From Pedobacter sp. (GTDB lineage Bacteria > Bacteroidota > Bacteroidia > Sphingobacteriales > Sphingobacteriaceae): DNA of 64,000 nucleotides. Both the position numbers and the translations under genes were made by a program. Each line of letters begins with the position of its first letter. Position 1 is the first letter of the stretch. The DNA lies in NCBI RefSeq assembly GCF_031119335.1, contig NZ_JAVHXT010000017.1, positions 1 to 64,000 on the forward strand, written 5' to 3'. A model generated the notes under the pieces. The model saw nothing but the letters and a program-made list of their open reading frames with translations, did not search any database and was not told where the DNA came from. Below are positions 36,784 through 45,150 of the stretch, in pieces.

Positions 36784-37407
36784 CTAGTCTTCAAAAACAT
36801 CATCCAGCTTCAATACAAAGCCTGGCAATACAGAAGAACTAACTTCCTCACTTAAAGTAAATAACTTAGACGGCACATACTTTCCATCTTCATTTAAAGT
36901 ATATCTCAGCACAGTCTTATCACTTAAACTTACAATCCAATATTCCTTAACTCCAAACTCTTCGTAAATTTTATACTTATACAAAAGTTCTTTCTTATTA
37001 TTTCCTGGAGATAGAATTTCAATTACTAAATCTGGCGCACCTAAACAACCTCTCTCATCTAATTTACTTTTATCGCAAACCACACAAATATCAGGCTGCA
37101 AAACAGTATAAATATTCCTGTCTTCTTTATTACCTGAAGGAAATCGTACATCAAAAGGGGCAGCATATAGTTCGCAAGAATGCTTCTTTAGAAAAATTGC
37201 AAATTGGGTATGTATTGCTCCAGACACCTTTTGATGATATCTGGAAGGTGCAGGGCTCATCTTGTAGATTTTCCCTTTAATCAGCTCTAACCTTTCATCA
37301 AAAAACCAGTTGAGATAATTTGCATAGCTGTAAGTTAAACTCTCATCAAGTTCATTAACGGAATAGACCTTTTCATCAGGCAGTGGGTATGTTTTTACAT
37401 TGGGCAT
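36784..37407 (-). CDS. Uma2-family (DUF820) PD-(D/E)XK nuclease-like protein
   Basis: This protein of about 207 residues belongs to the Uma2/DUF820 family, predicted restriction-endonuclease-fold proteins, abundant in cyanobacteria and scattered elsewhere. Visible family features are ELIKGKIYKMSPAPSRYHQ, PDICVVCDKSKLDERGCLGA, PDLVIEILSPGNNKKELLYK (the PD...E core) and YEEFGVKEYWIVSL. An in-frame ATG at 37431 exists, but a promoter-like TATATTTG lies three bases before the ATG at 37407, making that the better start. No partner gene is adjacent. Its biological role is unknown. Confidence 0.85.
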   Translation of the reverse strand: MPNVKTYPLPDEKVYSVNELDESLTYSYANYLNWFFDERLELIKGKIYKMSPAPSRYHQKVSGAIHTQFAIFLKKHSCELYAAPFDVRFPSGNKEDRNIYTVLQPDICVVCDKSKLDERGCLGAPDLVIEILSPGNNKKELLYKYKIYEEFGVKEYWIVSLSDKTVLRYTLNEDGKYVPSKLFTLSEEVSSSVLPGFVLKLDDVFED

Positions 37408-37410
37408 ATC

Positions 37411-37418
37411 CAAATATA
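37411..37418 (-). promoter_or_regulatory. -7 promoter element of the Uma2 gene
   Basis: On the minus strand TATATTTG (TAnnTTTG) is followed after three bases by ATG at 37407, predicting a leaderless transcript. No clear -33 TTG is visible. Confidence 0.4.
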
Positions 37419-37439
37419 AGAAATTCAGCACACTAACTA

Positions 37440-37593
37440 AGAAGCTGTTTAAATTTCAGTAAAACTTTTTACTTGTCAGTCTGAGCTTAGCCTGTGACGA
37501 TTTAATCGGTATCGAAGACTACTCTATGAAGAATGTTTCGACAAGCTCAACATGACACCTGTATTTTTTGCAAAGAAAATTTAAACAGCTTCT
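37440..37593. repeat. MITE-like element with 17-base terminal inverted repeats
   Basis: AGAAGCTGTTTAAATTT at 37440-37456 is repeated in reverse complement at 37577-37593, a perfect match. The right arm runs into the TAG stop codon of the P-type ATPase gene. Inside is a second, imperfect inverted repeat: TTGTCAGTCTGAGCTTAG..GACGATTT...TCGAAGACT against TTTCGACAAGCTCAACATGACA. Confidence 0.75.
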
Positions 37594-39553
37594 AAAACCT
37601 CATCCTTTGGATACGAACAGCATTAAGGATAGCAAGAAACGCCACGCCGACATCTGCAAAAACGGCTTCCCACATGGTTGCCAAACCACCAGCACCTAGA
37701 ATGAGAACAATAGCTTTTACACCAAAAGCCAGTCCGATATTCTGATAAACAATCTTCTTTGTAGCACGCCCAATTTTTATCGCTGTTGCAATTTTGCTGG
37801 GCATATCATTTTGTATTACAACATCTGCAGTTTCAATAGCAACATCACTACCCAAAGCGCCCATAGCAATACCAACATCACTTAGCGCCAAAACGGGTGC
37901 ATCATTAATACCGTCGCCAACAAAAGCTACCGTTCTATTTGGTTCGGCTTTTATCGCTTCCAATTTTGTCACTTTATCTTCAGGCAGTAAATCGCCAAAA
38001 GCCAAATCGACACCTAATTCCTCTGCTACTTTCTGCGTAATGGCATTTTTATCGCCACTTAGCATGACTACCTTATTTACGCCAACCGAATGTAAAGCTA
38101 TAATTGCTTGTTTCGCATCAGGTTTAATTTCATCAGCAATGGTTACAAAACCTGCGTATCTTCCATTAACAGTTAACAGAACTGTGGTTTCTACTTTTTC
38201 ATCAACCTCGTTAGGATAAGCTACTCCGAATTGTTTAAGTAACTTTCCATTGCCAGCTAACACTTCATTAGCGTTAATTTCTGCCTTTAATCCGTGGCCT
38301 GCAACTTCTTTAACATTTTCAACTGGTAGCAACTTTGCTCCATCAGCGTAAGCTACGATTGCCTTTGCGATAGGGTGTGTAGATTGACTTTCGATACTTG
38401 CCAAATAAGTGACAAATTCCTCTCTTGATATCTCGCTTTGTATTTCCTTAACCTTGAAAACGCCTTCAGTTAAAGTGCCAGTTTTGTCTAAAACTACGGT
38501 ATTCACTTTCGTAATTAAATCCAAGTAATTAGAACCCTTAAACAAAATACCGTTAGCAGAGGCAGCGCCAATTCCGCCAAAATATCCTAATGGTATTGAA
38601 ATAACCAAAGCGCATGGGCAAGAAATCACCAAGAAAACCAAAGCACGATATAACCAAACATTAAACTCGTAATTGGCTACAAAGAAATACGGTACAAATG
38701 TTAAGGCAACTGCTAGAAAGAACACAATTGGTGTATAGATTTTAGCAAACCTACGTATCAGCAATTCTGTTTTTGCTTTTTTTGAACTGGCATTTTGCAC
38801 CAAATCTAAAATTTTAGAAAGCGCACTGTCTTCGAATTTCTTGGTAACTTTTAAGGTAATTACCGCATCCAAATTCAGCATTCCAGCCAATACAGTTTCG
38901 CCTTTACGAATTGTATTTGGTTTGCTTTCTCCAGTAAGCGCTGCAGTATTGAAACTCGCCACTTCACTCTCCAGTTCTCCATCTAAAGGAGCCTTCTCTC
39001 CTGCTTTAAGCTGTACGGTTTCCCCAATAGTTACATCTTTTGCACTAACGGTTACAAATTCCCCGTCCCTAAGTACTTGCGCTGTATCTGGCCTAACATC
39101 TAAAAGTGCTTTAATATTATTCTTCGCTCGACTTACCGCAGCTCCTTGAAACAACTCTCCTATACTGTAAAATAGCATTACTGCAACAGCTTCTGGATAT
39201 TCTCCCAAGGCAAATGCACCCACAGTAGCCAACACCATCAACAAGAACTCGGTAAAAATATCGCCTTTGGCAACTGTAGCGAACGCTTCTTTAATTACTG
39301 GCCATGCTACCAAAAAGTAGGCAACCAAATACCATGTTATCCTTAAATATCCTTCGAAAAAAGAAACTGAGAAATAATCAAATGCAATTGCAGATAACAA
39401 CAAGACCAAACTGGTAATTGCCGGCAAGTATGTTTTAAATGAGGCAGCATCGCCATGGTCGTGAGTGTGGTCATGGTCGTGCTCATGTATATGTTTATCG
39501 TCTGGGTGCTGATGTCCGCAGCAACCATCTGCGTGATGCTGATGTGGTGCCAT
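37592..39553 (-). CDS. Zn/Cd/Pb-type P1B heavy-metal ATPase
   Basis: This 653-residue inner-membrane pump exports divalent heavy metals. It lacks the usual N-terminal HMA metal-binding domain and has instead a Cys/His-rich tail (residues 4-34, many His, one CC pair). The core motifs are TGES at 207-210, CPC at 312-314 in a membrane helix, phosphorylated Asp356 in DKTGT, HP at 393-394 and GDGINDAP. The last membrane helices contain Lys (FGVKAIVL) and FADVG, the Lys/Asp pair of the Zn/Cd/Pb subgroup. The stop codon lies in the arm of an inverted-repeat element. No metal regulator is next to it. Confidence 0.93.
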   Translation of the reverse strand: MAPHQHHADGCCGHQHPDDKHIHEHDHDHTHDHGDAASFKTYLPAITSLVLLLSAIAFDYFSVSFFEGYLRITWYLVAYFLVAWPVIKEAFATVAKGDIFTEFLLMVLATVGAFALGEYPEAVAVMLFYSIGELFQGAAVSRAKNNIKALLDVRPDTAQVLRDGEFVTVSAKDVTIGETVQLKAGEKAPLDGELESEVASFNTAALTGESKPNTIRKGETVLAGMLNLDAVITLKVTKKFEDSALSKILDLVQNASSKKAKTELLIRRFAKIYTPIVFFLAVALTFVPYFFVANYEFNVWLYRALVFLVISCPCALVISIPLGYFGGIGAASANGILFKGSNYLDLITKVNTVVLDKTGTLTEGVFKVKEIQSEISREEFVTYLASIESQSTHPIAKAIVAYADGAKLLPVENVKEVAGHGLKAEINANEVLAGNGKLLKQFGVAYPNEVDEKVETTVLLTVNGRYAGFVTIADEIKPDAKQAIIALHSVGVNKVVMLSGDKNAITQKVAEELGVDLAFGDLLPEDKVTKLEAIKAEPNRTVAFVGDGINDAPVLALSDVGIAMGALGSDVAIETADVVIQNDMPSKIATAIKIGRATKKIVYQNIGLAFGVKAIVLILGAGGLATMWEAVFADVGVAFLAILNAVRIQRMRF

Positions 39554-39572
39554 ATCGTTGTTTAGAATTATT

Positions 39573-39580
39573 CAAAACTA
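39573..39580 (-). promoter_or_regulatory. -7 promoter element of the P-type ATPase gene
   Basis: TAGTTTTG on the minus strand matches TAnnTTTG and lies 19 bases before the ATG at 39553. The -33 box is not evident. Confidence 0.35.
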
Positions 39581-39784
39581 CGGTTTTTATGCCTAATAAA
39601 GTTTTAGTAGCGTCACATTATTTTTTTCACTGCACAATAAAAAGTGTTAAAGAATGTTAAATACATATAAAAACAAATCAGCATGAAAGCTTTCAGATTG
39701 TCTTCTTTCACTAATGAGGTTCTCCGAAAAATTGGATTAATCAAACTCTACGATTGGTTCAATAAGTAGCATGTATAAATTACA

Positions 39785-39861
39785 GCCACAGATACACAAA
39801 TCTCTTTTAATTACTAGAAAAAATTATTTCGGCTATTAAAACACCCTTTAATAATCTGTGG
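39785..39861. repeat. GCCACAG-type inverted repeat
   Basis: CCACAGATACACAAATCT and the distal TAATCTGTGGC form a degenerate copy of the hairpin repeat at 2206-2248 and 57645-57705. Confidence 0.5.
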
Positions 39862-39955
39862 CAAGAATTATTAAAGTTTCAAGTAATATTTCTATTAATA
39901 ATAGGATTAGATTTTTCTTTTTTCCTAATTTTCATCTTTCTAACTTATATCAAAG

Positions 39956-41992
39956 ATGAATATCAATCAGTTTAAAACCTTTTTTGCTGCACTTGGCGTA
40001 GTTTCGGTAAGTGTTGCGAACGCCCAACAAGCACCTAAAAAGTTTATCGACCCTGCTAATATGGATTTTAGCGTTAAGCCAGGCGATGATTTTTACACGT
40101 ACGCAAGCGGTGCATGGGTTAAAAAAAATCCCGTACCAGCTAAAGAAACACGTTGGGGCTCATTTAACGAACTTCGTGATTTTAACGTAAATGCCGTAAG
40201 AGGTTTAGTAGAAACAGCCGCAGCTGATAAAACTGCACCAGCTGGCTCAGTAACTAAACGCGTCGGTGATTTTTACGCCGCCGCGATGGATAGTGTTACT
40301 ATCGAAAAGTTGGGATATATCCCGATTAAAGCAGATTTAGAGAAAATTAAGCAGTTAAACAATCTACAAGCAGTGCTAGACCACATTACCTATATGCGTG
40401 TAAATGGTCTTGGTGGTGCATTGTATGGTTTTGGCGTTGGCCAAGATAGAAAAAATGTGACCAAATACATGGTAAACGTTTCTCAAGGTGGTACAACACT
40501 TGGCGATAGAGATTACTACTTGAAAGATGACAGTCGTAGTGTAAAAATTAGAGAAGCTTACGACACCTACATGACTACACTTTTTACCTTAGTTGGCAAC
40601 ACAGAAGCTGTAGCAAAACAAAAAGCTAAAACGGTTTTCACTATTGAGAAAGCTTTGGCAGAAGCTCAAATGAGCCGTTTAGAAATGCGTGACCCATATA
40701 AAACCTACAACAAATTAACTGTTGCAGACTTCAACAAAATTACGCCAAGCATTAACTGGACAAACACTTTAGCACAGCTAAAAGTTAACGGACAAGATAC
40801 GGTTTTGGTTAACTCGCCTGCGTTCTTTAAAACTTTAAACGCATTGTTAACCTCAACTCCAGTTGCCGATTGGAAAACTTATTTAGAGTGGAATATTTTA
40901 AAAGGTTCGGCTAGTAGCTTAAGTTCTCCATTTGTGAAAGCAAGCTTTGCATTTACACAAGCACAAACCGGACAAAAAGTTCAAACTCCACGTTGGCAAC
41001 GTATGTCGTCGTTAACTGATGGCGTTTTGGGAGATTTATTGGGGCAGCTTTATGTAGCTAAATATTTCAAACCTGCGGCTAAAGCTCGTATGGACGAATT
41101 AATTTCTAACTTACGCAAGGCTTTCGAAATCCGTATTAAAGGTTTAGAGTGGATGAGCGATGCCACCAAAGAAAAAGCTTTGGCAAAACTTCACGCTTTT
41201 AGACCAAAAGTGGGATACACTACTAAATGGAGAAACTACGATGGTCTAGTTATCAGCAGAGCTACTTACTTCCAAAACTTGCGTAACGCTAGCAAATGGG
41301 CTTATAACGAAAACATTAACCAATTAGGCAAACCCGTAGATAGAGAGCGTTTTGGAATGACACCTCCAACGGTAAATGCTTACTATAGCCCTACGTTGAA
41401 CGAAATCGTTTTCCCTGCTGGTATTTTACAGTTCCCATTCTTCCACCCAGATGCTGATGATGCAATTAACTACGGCGGTATTGGCGCCGTAATTGGCCAC
41501 GAAATGAGCCACGGTTTTGACGATACTGGTAGCCAGTATGACAAAGATGGTAACCTAAAAAACTGGTGGACTGACGAAGACAGAGCTAAATTTAACGCTA
41601 GAACCAAACTGTTGGGCGAGCAATTTGACAAGTACACTGTTTTAGATACTTTACACGTAAATGGTAAATTTACCATGGGCGAAAACATTGGCGACTTAGG
41701 AGGATTAAATGCTGCTTACACTGCTTTTAAAATGACCAAACAAGGTCAAAGCAACGAGAAAATTGATGGTTTCACACCAGACCAACGTTTCTTTTTGGCT
41801 TGGGCACAAGTTTGGAGAGGCAATGTTTTACCAGAAACTGCTGCGCAGCTAATTAAAACTGATACTCACTCTCCAGGCCCGTACAGAACCATTGGCGCAC
41901 CAGTAAACATGGATGCTTGGTACAACGCATTTGATGTAAAACCTGGCGACAAACTTTATAAAAAACCAGAGGACAGAATTAAACTTTGGTAA
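39956..41992 (+). CDS. M13-family metallopeptidase (PepO/neprilysin-like)
   Basis: This is a 678-residue exported zinc endopeptidase that probably degrades peptides in the periplasm. A signal peptide ends in ANAQ at about residue 24. The N-terminal M13 domain starts with FSVKPGDDFYTYASGAWVKKN. The catalytic part has NAYYSPTLNEIVFPAGIL, the zinc motif HEMSH at 515-519, GFDDTGSQYDKDGNL and the third zinc ligand Glu576 in GENIGDLGG. It ends close to the usual CxxW-like C-terminus, with KLYKKPEDRIKLW. All key residues are present and the length is normal. It is a single-gene unit followed by a complete inverted repeat. Confidence 0.95.
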   Translation: MNINQFKTFFAALGVVSVSVANAQQAPKKFIDPANMDFSVKPGDDFYTYASGAWVKKNPVPAKETRWGSFNELRDFNVNAVRGLVETAAADKTAPAGSVTKRVGDFYAAAMDSVTIEKLGYIPIKADLEKIKQLNNLQAVLDHITYMRVNGLGGALYGFGVGQDRKNVTKYMVNVSQGGTTLGDRDYYLKDDSRSVKIREAYDTYMTTLFTLVGNTEAVAKQKAKTVFTIEKALAEAQMSRLEMRDPYKTYNKLTVADFNKITPSINWTNTLAQLKVNGQDTVLVNSPAFFKTLNALLTSTPVADWKTYLEWNILKGSASSLSSPFVKASFAFTQAQTGQKVQTPRWQRMSSLTDGVLGDLLGQLYVAKYFKPAAKARMDELISNLRKAFEIRIKGLEWMSDATKEKALAKLHAFRPKVGYTTKWRNYDGLVISRATYFQNLRNASKWAYNENINQLGKPVDRERFGMTPPTVNAYYSPTLNEIVFPAGILQFPFFHPDADDAINYGGIGAVIGHEMSHGFDDTGSQYDKDGNLKNWWTDEDRAKFNARTKLLGEQFDKYTVLDTLHVNGKFTMGENIGDLGGLNAAYTAFKMTKQGQSNEKIDGFTPDQRFFLAWAQVWRGNVLPETAAQLIKTDTHSPGPYRTIGAPVNMDAWYNAFDVKPGDKLYKKPEDRIKLW

Positions 41993-42000
41993 TAAACATT

Positions 42001-42078
42001 TCGTCATTGCGAGGTACGAAGCAATCTTACAACGTTGTATTATTAGCTTTAAGATTGCTTCGTACCTCGCAATGACGA
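42001..42078. repeat. Complete CGTCATTGCGAGG inverted repeat
   Basis: TCGTCATTGCGAGGTACGAA..CAATCTTA (42001-42029) is repeated perfectly in reverse complement at 42050-42078 around a 20-base loop. It fills the gap between the convergent M13 and MmcQ/YjbR genes. The family is widespread in Bacteroidota. Confidence 0.9.
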
Positions 42079-42080
42079 TT

Positions 42081-42419
42081 TTATAGATATTTCGCCTGTA
42101 TCTTCTTCGGCAGCTTAGCCAATACCAACTCCCTAGAACGTGCTACACGTTTCTTCAGCTCAACATCATTTAAAACATCTAAATTCTCTATCTGCACCCA
42201 TTGCCTTTTGGCTAAATGGTAAGCTTGCTTTATACCGTCTCTAGCAGTAAGCTCGTCAAATTCTTCGGGTGTACACTTGGTAGAAAACCTATTTCCATCA
42301 TCAATTGCCAAAATCACGAAGATTTTTTCCTCAATCATGAAACACAAATGGTCCCATTTCATGCCTTCGGTAGTTCCGGGCAGGCTTAAACAATAATCTC
42401 TAAAACTTTCGATATCCAT
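42081..42419 (-). CDS. MmcQ/YjbR-family protein
   Basis: This small cytosolic protein of about 112 residues belongs to the MmcQ/YjbR family, which has a CyaY-like alpha/beta fold with predicted DNA-binding character. Typical features are FRDYCLSLPGTTEGMKWDHL at the N-terminus, FVILAIDDGNRFSTKC, and QAYHLAKRQWVQIENLD in the C-terminal half. The ATG at 42419 gives the family's usual start; an upstream in-frame start at 42440 would add seven hydrophobic residues. The cellular function is not known. Confidence 0.88.
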   Translation of the reverse strand: MDIESFRDYCLSLPGTTEGMKWDHLCFMIEEKIFVILAIDDGNRFSTKCTPEEFDELTARDGIKQAYHLAKRQWVQIENLDVLNDVELKKRVARSRELVLAKLPKKIQAKYL

Positions 42420-42509
42420 ATGATAAAGATAAAGGAACAAGGATAAAAGAGCAAAGGCTTTGGCATACTATAGTTTTAGAAAAGCAAATGCCTACTACTA
42501 TTACTGTTC

Positions 42510-42640
42510 GTCCCGCCATCCGCTGCAATCTTTTTGTTTTCCCCAATCACAAACCTCATAGGTTTCCTCTGCACAATCTCATTAAACCTATGAGGTTTTT
42601 TATCACTGAACAAAAAGTATTTCCACTACTGTCGGGTTTA
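42510..42640 (+). repeat. Interchangeable-core repeat with an AAACCTCATAGGTTT core
   Basis: The outer arms are GTCCCGCCATCCGCTGCAAT..CTTTTTG (42510-42536) and CAAAAAGTATTTCC..GTCGGGTTTA (42611-42640). The core is the pair AAACCTCATAGGTTT (42551-42565) and AAACCTATGAGGTTT (42584-42598). It faces the next copy head to head, 34 bases away. Confidence 0.75.
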
Positions 42641-42674
42641 AAATGCAAGTGCTGTGCACAAGTTTAAGTTACCC

Positions 42675-42848
42675 AAACCCGATTGAAACGGAAATACTTT
42701 TTGTTACAAATAACCAAGACTTCGTAAGTTTTCGAAACGGCGAAGCCCTCAATTTTACCATTGAATAAAAATAAACAGAGAAATTAAACTTACGAAGTCT
42801 AAAAGCCTCAGTGCGTTTCACAAAAAGATTGTAGTGGAAAGCGGGACT
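42675..42848 (-). repeat. Interchangeable-core repeat with an AGACTTCGTAAGTTT core
   Basis: The same outer arms as the previous copy, in reverse orientation: AAACCCGATTGAAACGGAAA..CTTTTTG at 42675-42704 and CAAAAAGATTGTAGTGGAAA..GCGGGACT at 42821-42848. The core pairs AGACTTCGTAAGTTT (42717-42731) with AAACTTACGAAGTCT (42786-42800). The same core family stands alone at 52672-52704. Confidence 0.75.
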
Positions 42849-43005
42849 ACAGCTCCCAATAAATGCCTACATCAATTTCCAAAAAATCCAGCAATTTAAT
42901 TTGAGTTATTTAGGCTTTGATTTACCCAACAATAAAACAACTTAATCCCGATGTTTCGGGATTTCGCTACGCTCAACAATCCAGTAATTTAGTTAATTTT
43001 ACCAC
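42849..43005. other. Upstream region of mnmD
   Basis: AT-rich, with a CCCGATGTTTCGGG hairpin near 42947-42960. The TAATTTTA close to the mnmD ATG is a poor match to TAnnTTTG. Nothing else is seen. Confidence 0.4.
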
Positions 43006-43677
43006 ATGAATATCCTCACTCCTACTGCCGACGGCTCTAATACGCTATTTAATGAAGAAATCGGCGAACATTACCACTCTTCTCACGGGGCACTGCAAGA
43101 AAGCAAGCACGTATTTATTGAGGCTGGATTGAAACACGGATTGGAAAAATTCGAAAAGCCAGAAATTGATATTTTAGAAGTAGGTTTTGGCACAGGGTTG
43201 AATTTTTTACTGAGCTATGCACAAACTGAGGAAGCTTGCAGAAAACTAAATTACCATTCCATAGAAGCCTTTCCACTAACAAAAGAAACCTTAGTTTCTA
43301 CGGAATATCAGCAATACGTACCGCAAAACATTTGGAACAATTTTATAGAAAAATATCAAGCAGTTTTAGATAATTCGGTTGAAATATCCACTAACTGTAC
43401 TTTAGAAATCAGCCATACTACACTACAAAATTTCTCTACAGAAAAGCGTTTTGATATTCTGTATTTCGATGCTTTTTCTGTTAGGCACCAACCAGAACTT
43501 TGGACCAATGAAATGATTGCCCATGCTTGCAGTTTCTTAAAACCTGGTGGTATTTTTGTAACCTACGCCATCACCGGAAATTTAAAAAGAGCTGTTAAAA
43601 GCTGTGGTTTTAGCATTGAAAAACTGCCTGGGGCACCCGGTAAAAGAGAAATGTTGAGAGCAATTAAAACCATTTAA
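43006..43677 (+). CDS. mnmD: tRNA 5-(aminomethyl)-2-thiouridine methyltransferase MnmD
   Basis: This 223-residue SAM-dependent methyltransferase corresponds to the MnmD half of E. coli MnmC and makes the last methylation of mnm5s2U at the tRNA wobble position. Family features are the N-terminal SNTLFNEEIGEHYHSSHGAL, the SAM-binding loop ILEVGFGTGLNFLLS (about 55-69), the catalytic segment YFDAFSVRHQPELW and the end KREMLRAIK. The FAD oxidase domain of MnmC is absent, which is normal for the stand-alone MnmD form found in many bacteria. Confidence 0.9.
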   Translation: MNILTPTADGSNTLFNEEIGEHYHSSHGALQESKHVFIEAGLKHGLEKFEKPEIDILEVGFGTGLNFLLSYAQTEEACRKLNYHSIEAFPLTKETLVSTEYQQYVPQNIWNNFIEKYQAVLDNSVEISTNCTLEISHTTLQNFSTEKRFDILYFDAFSVRHQPELWTNEMIAHACSFLKPGGIFVTYAITGNLKRAVKSCGFSIEKLPGAPGKREMLRAIKTI

Positions 43678-43734
43678 AGAATTTACTGTCTAATTGTAGA
43701 TTTTTTAGTAACTTATTCCTGTCATAAACGCAAT

Positions 43735-44844
43735 ATGCAAATACAATTACCATTCATAGTTAGGCTCACTTTCGCACTGCTTTCCATTTTAATGCTGGGC
43801 TACTTGGCTATTATTGGTAAAAGCATCTTATCTCCGCTTTTATTTTCTTTACTGCTAGCATTTTTAATGTTGCCGCTGGCCAACTTTATTGAAGTAAAAC
43901 TGAGGTTTAAACGAAGTTTAGCAACCATTTTAACGGTAATTATTATGTTGGCCGTGCTCTATGGAGTTGGGCATTTCTTCGCCTTACAGCTTAGCGAACT
44001 ATGGGGCGATTGGCCACTGTTGCAAAAACAGGTAACCAACTCGTTCCATGAACTACAGTATTGGATTTCCAAAACTTTTCATGTAAACATTAGCAAGCAG
44101 GAAACGTATTTGGCCGATAGTGCAGAAAAAGCTCTAGCGACTAGTGCTACAGTGGTAGGCACAACATTAATTACGCTTTCATCAAGTTTGTTGTTTGTTG
44201 CCTTTACGCTGTTATTCACTTTTTTCATATTAAATTACAGACGCTTGCTTTACAAATTTGTAAGTACCGTTTTTATAGAAGAGCATCGCATAAAAGTATC
44301 AGAAACCATCAACGAAATTCAGTATATCATCAAAAAATATATTACTGGTTTGTTTATCCAGATGGTTATTGTGAGCATATTAATGATACTCACACTTTCT
44401 ATTTTAGGCGTTAAATATGCTATTTTATTAGGCTTAGTTGCTGGTATTTTTAATATCATTCCTTATCTGGGTATTTCGATATCGCTAATCATCAGTGTGC
44501 TCATTACTTTCGCTACAGCTGGTGCAACCAAAGCGCTTTTTGTTCTGTTTGCGTATGTTGGCATCCACGCAATAGATGGTAACATTTTAATGCCTTTAAT
44601 TGTAGGTTCTAAGGTAAAAATAAATGCACTTATTGCTTTTATTGGCATTGTGGTTGGCGAAATGCTGTGGGGAATTTCGGGCATGTTTTTATGTATGCCA
44701 TACTTGGCGATGTTTAAAATTATCTTCCAAAAAATAGATGGCTTAGATGCTTGGGCAATTTTATTAGGCGAAGAAGAAAAACCGGTTAAAGTGAGGAAAA
44801 AGCTTTCTCTTTTTAAGAAAAAAGTAGCGAAAACCGATGAGTGA
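43735..44844 (+). CDS. AI-2E family transporter
   Basis: This 369-residue inner-membrane protein of the AI-2E (DUF20/PerM) family has about eight hydrophobic segments, four in the first 110 residues and the rest in 145-330, with the family features LFTFFILNYRRLLYKFV, IIKKYITGLFIQMVIVSILM and NIIPYLGISISLIISVL. Members export small molecules or exchange ions (TqsA exports AI-2). The substrate here cannot be told from the sequence. The C-terminus is Lys-rich. The next gene overlaps its stop by eight bases, so translational coupling is likely. Confidence 0.9.
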   Translation: MQIQLPFIVRLTFALLSILMLGYLAIIGKSILSPLLFSLLLAFLMLPLANFIEVKLRFKRSLATILTVIIMLAVLYGVGHFFALQLSELWGDWPLLQKQVTNSFHELQYWISKTFHVNISKQETYLADSAEKALATSATVVGTTLITLSSSLLFVAFTLLFTFFILNYRRLLYKFVSTVFIEEHRIKVSETINEIQYIIKKYITGLFIQMVIVSILMILTLSILGVKYAILLGLVAGIFNIIPYLGISISLIISVLITFATAGATKALFVLFAYVGIHAIDGNILMPLIVGSKVKINALIAFIGIVVGEMLWGISGMFLCMPYLAMFKIIFQKIDGLDAWAILLGEEEKPVKVRKKLSLFKKKVAKTDE

Positions 44845-45148
44845 ACATAGCAACCGACCTTCGAATTCCCCTCATATTCTCAGTACCTCTGCAAATTTAT
44901 TGGGATTTTGTTTCGTAGTGCTTACGTCTAGCAAAATCACCAAAATGAATGAAGCTTCTTACATTGACGAGGGAGCTACTTTGGCAATTGTGGGCTTTAT
45001 GAGCAGTTGCTTATTGTCATTTCTGGCTATCCGCAGTAAGTACGAAAGTCGTGCTGTAAGGCTAGAAAAACTAGCAGATATTTTATTCCTTTGTGGATTA
45101 ATCATACTATTTCTAACTACAATCCTAATTGCTTTTAACGTCATTTAA
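44837..45148 (+). CDS. Small membrane protein of unknown function
   Basis: This 103-residue protein has three likely membrane segments (ANLLGFCFVVLTSSK, LAIVGFMSSCLLSFLAIRS and FLCGLIILFLTTILIAFNVI) and a polar N-terminus. It overlaps the transporter gene by eight bases and is followed after two bases by mazG, so it is translated within an operon. I do not recognise a family. Its coupling to the AI-2E-type transporter is only positional. Confidence 0.7.
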   Translation: MSEHSNRPSNSPHILSTSANLLGFCFVVLTSSKITKMNEASYIDEGATLAIVGFMSSCLLSFLAIRSKYESRAVRLEKLADILFLCGLIILFLTTILIAFNVI

Positions 45149-45150
45149 TT

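Larger units (their letters stand above)
39554..39955. other. Divergent intergenic region between the ATPase and M13 peptidase genes
   Basis: No gene. It contains the ATPase promoter element and a GCCACAG-type inverted repeat (39785-39803 with 39851-39861). I see nothing else I can support. Confidence 0.45.
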
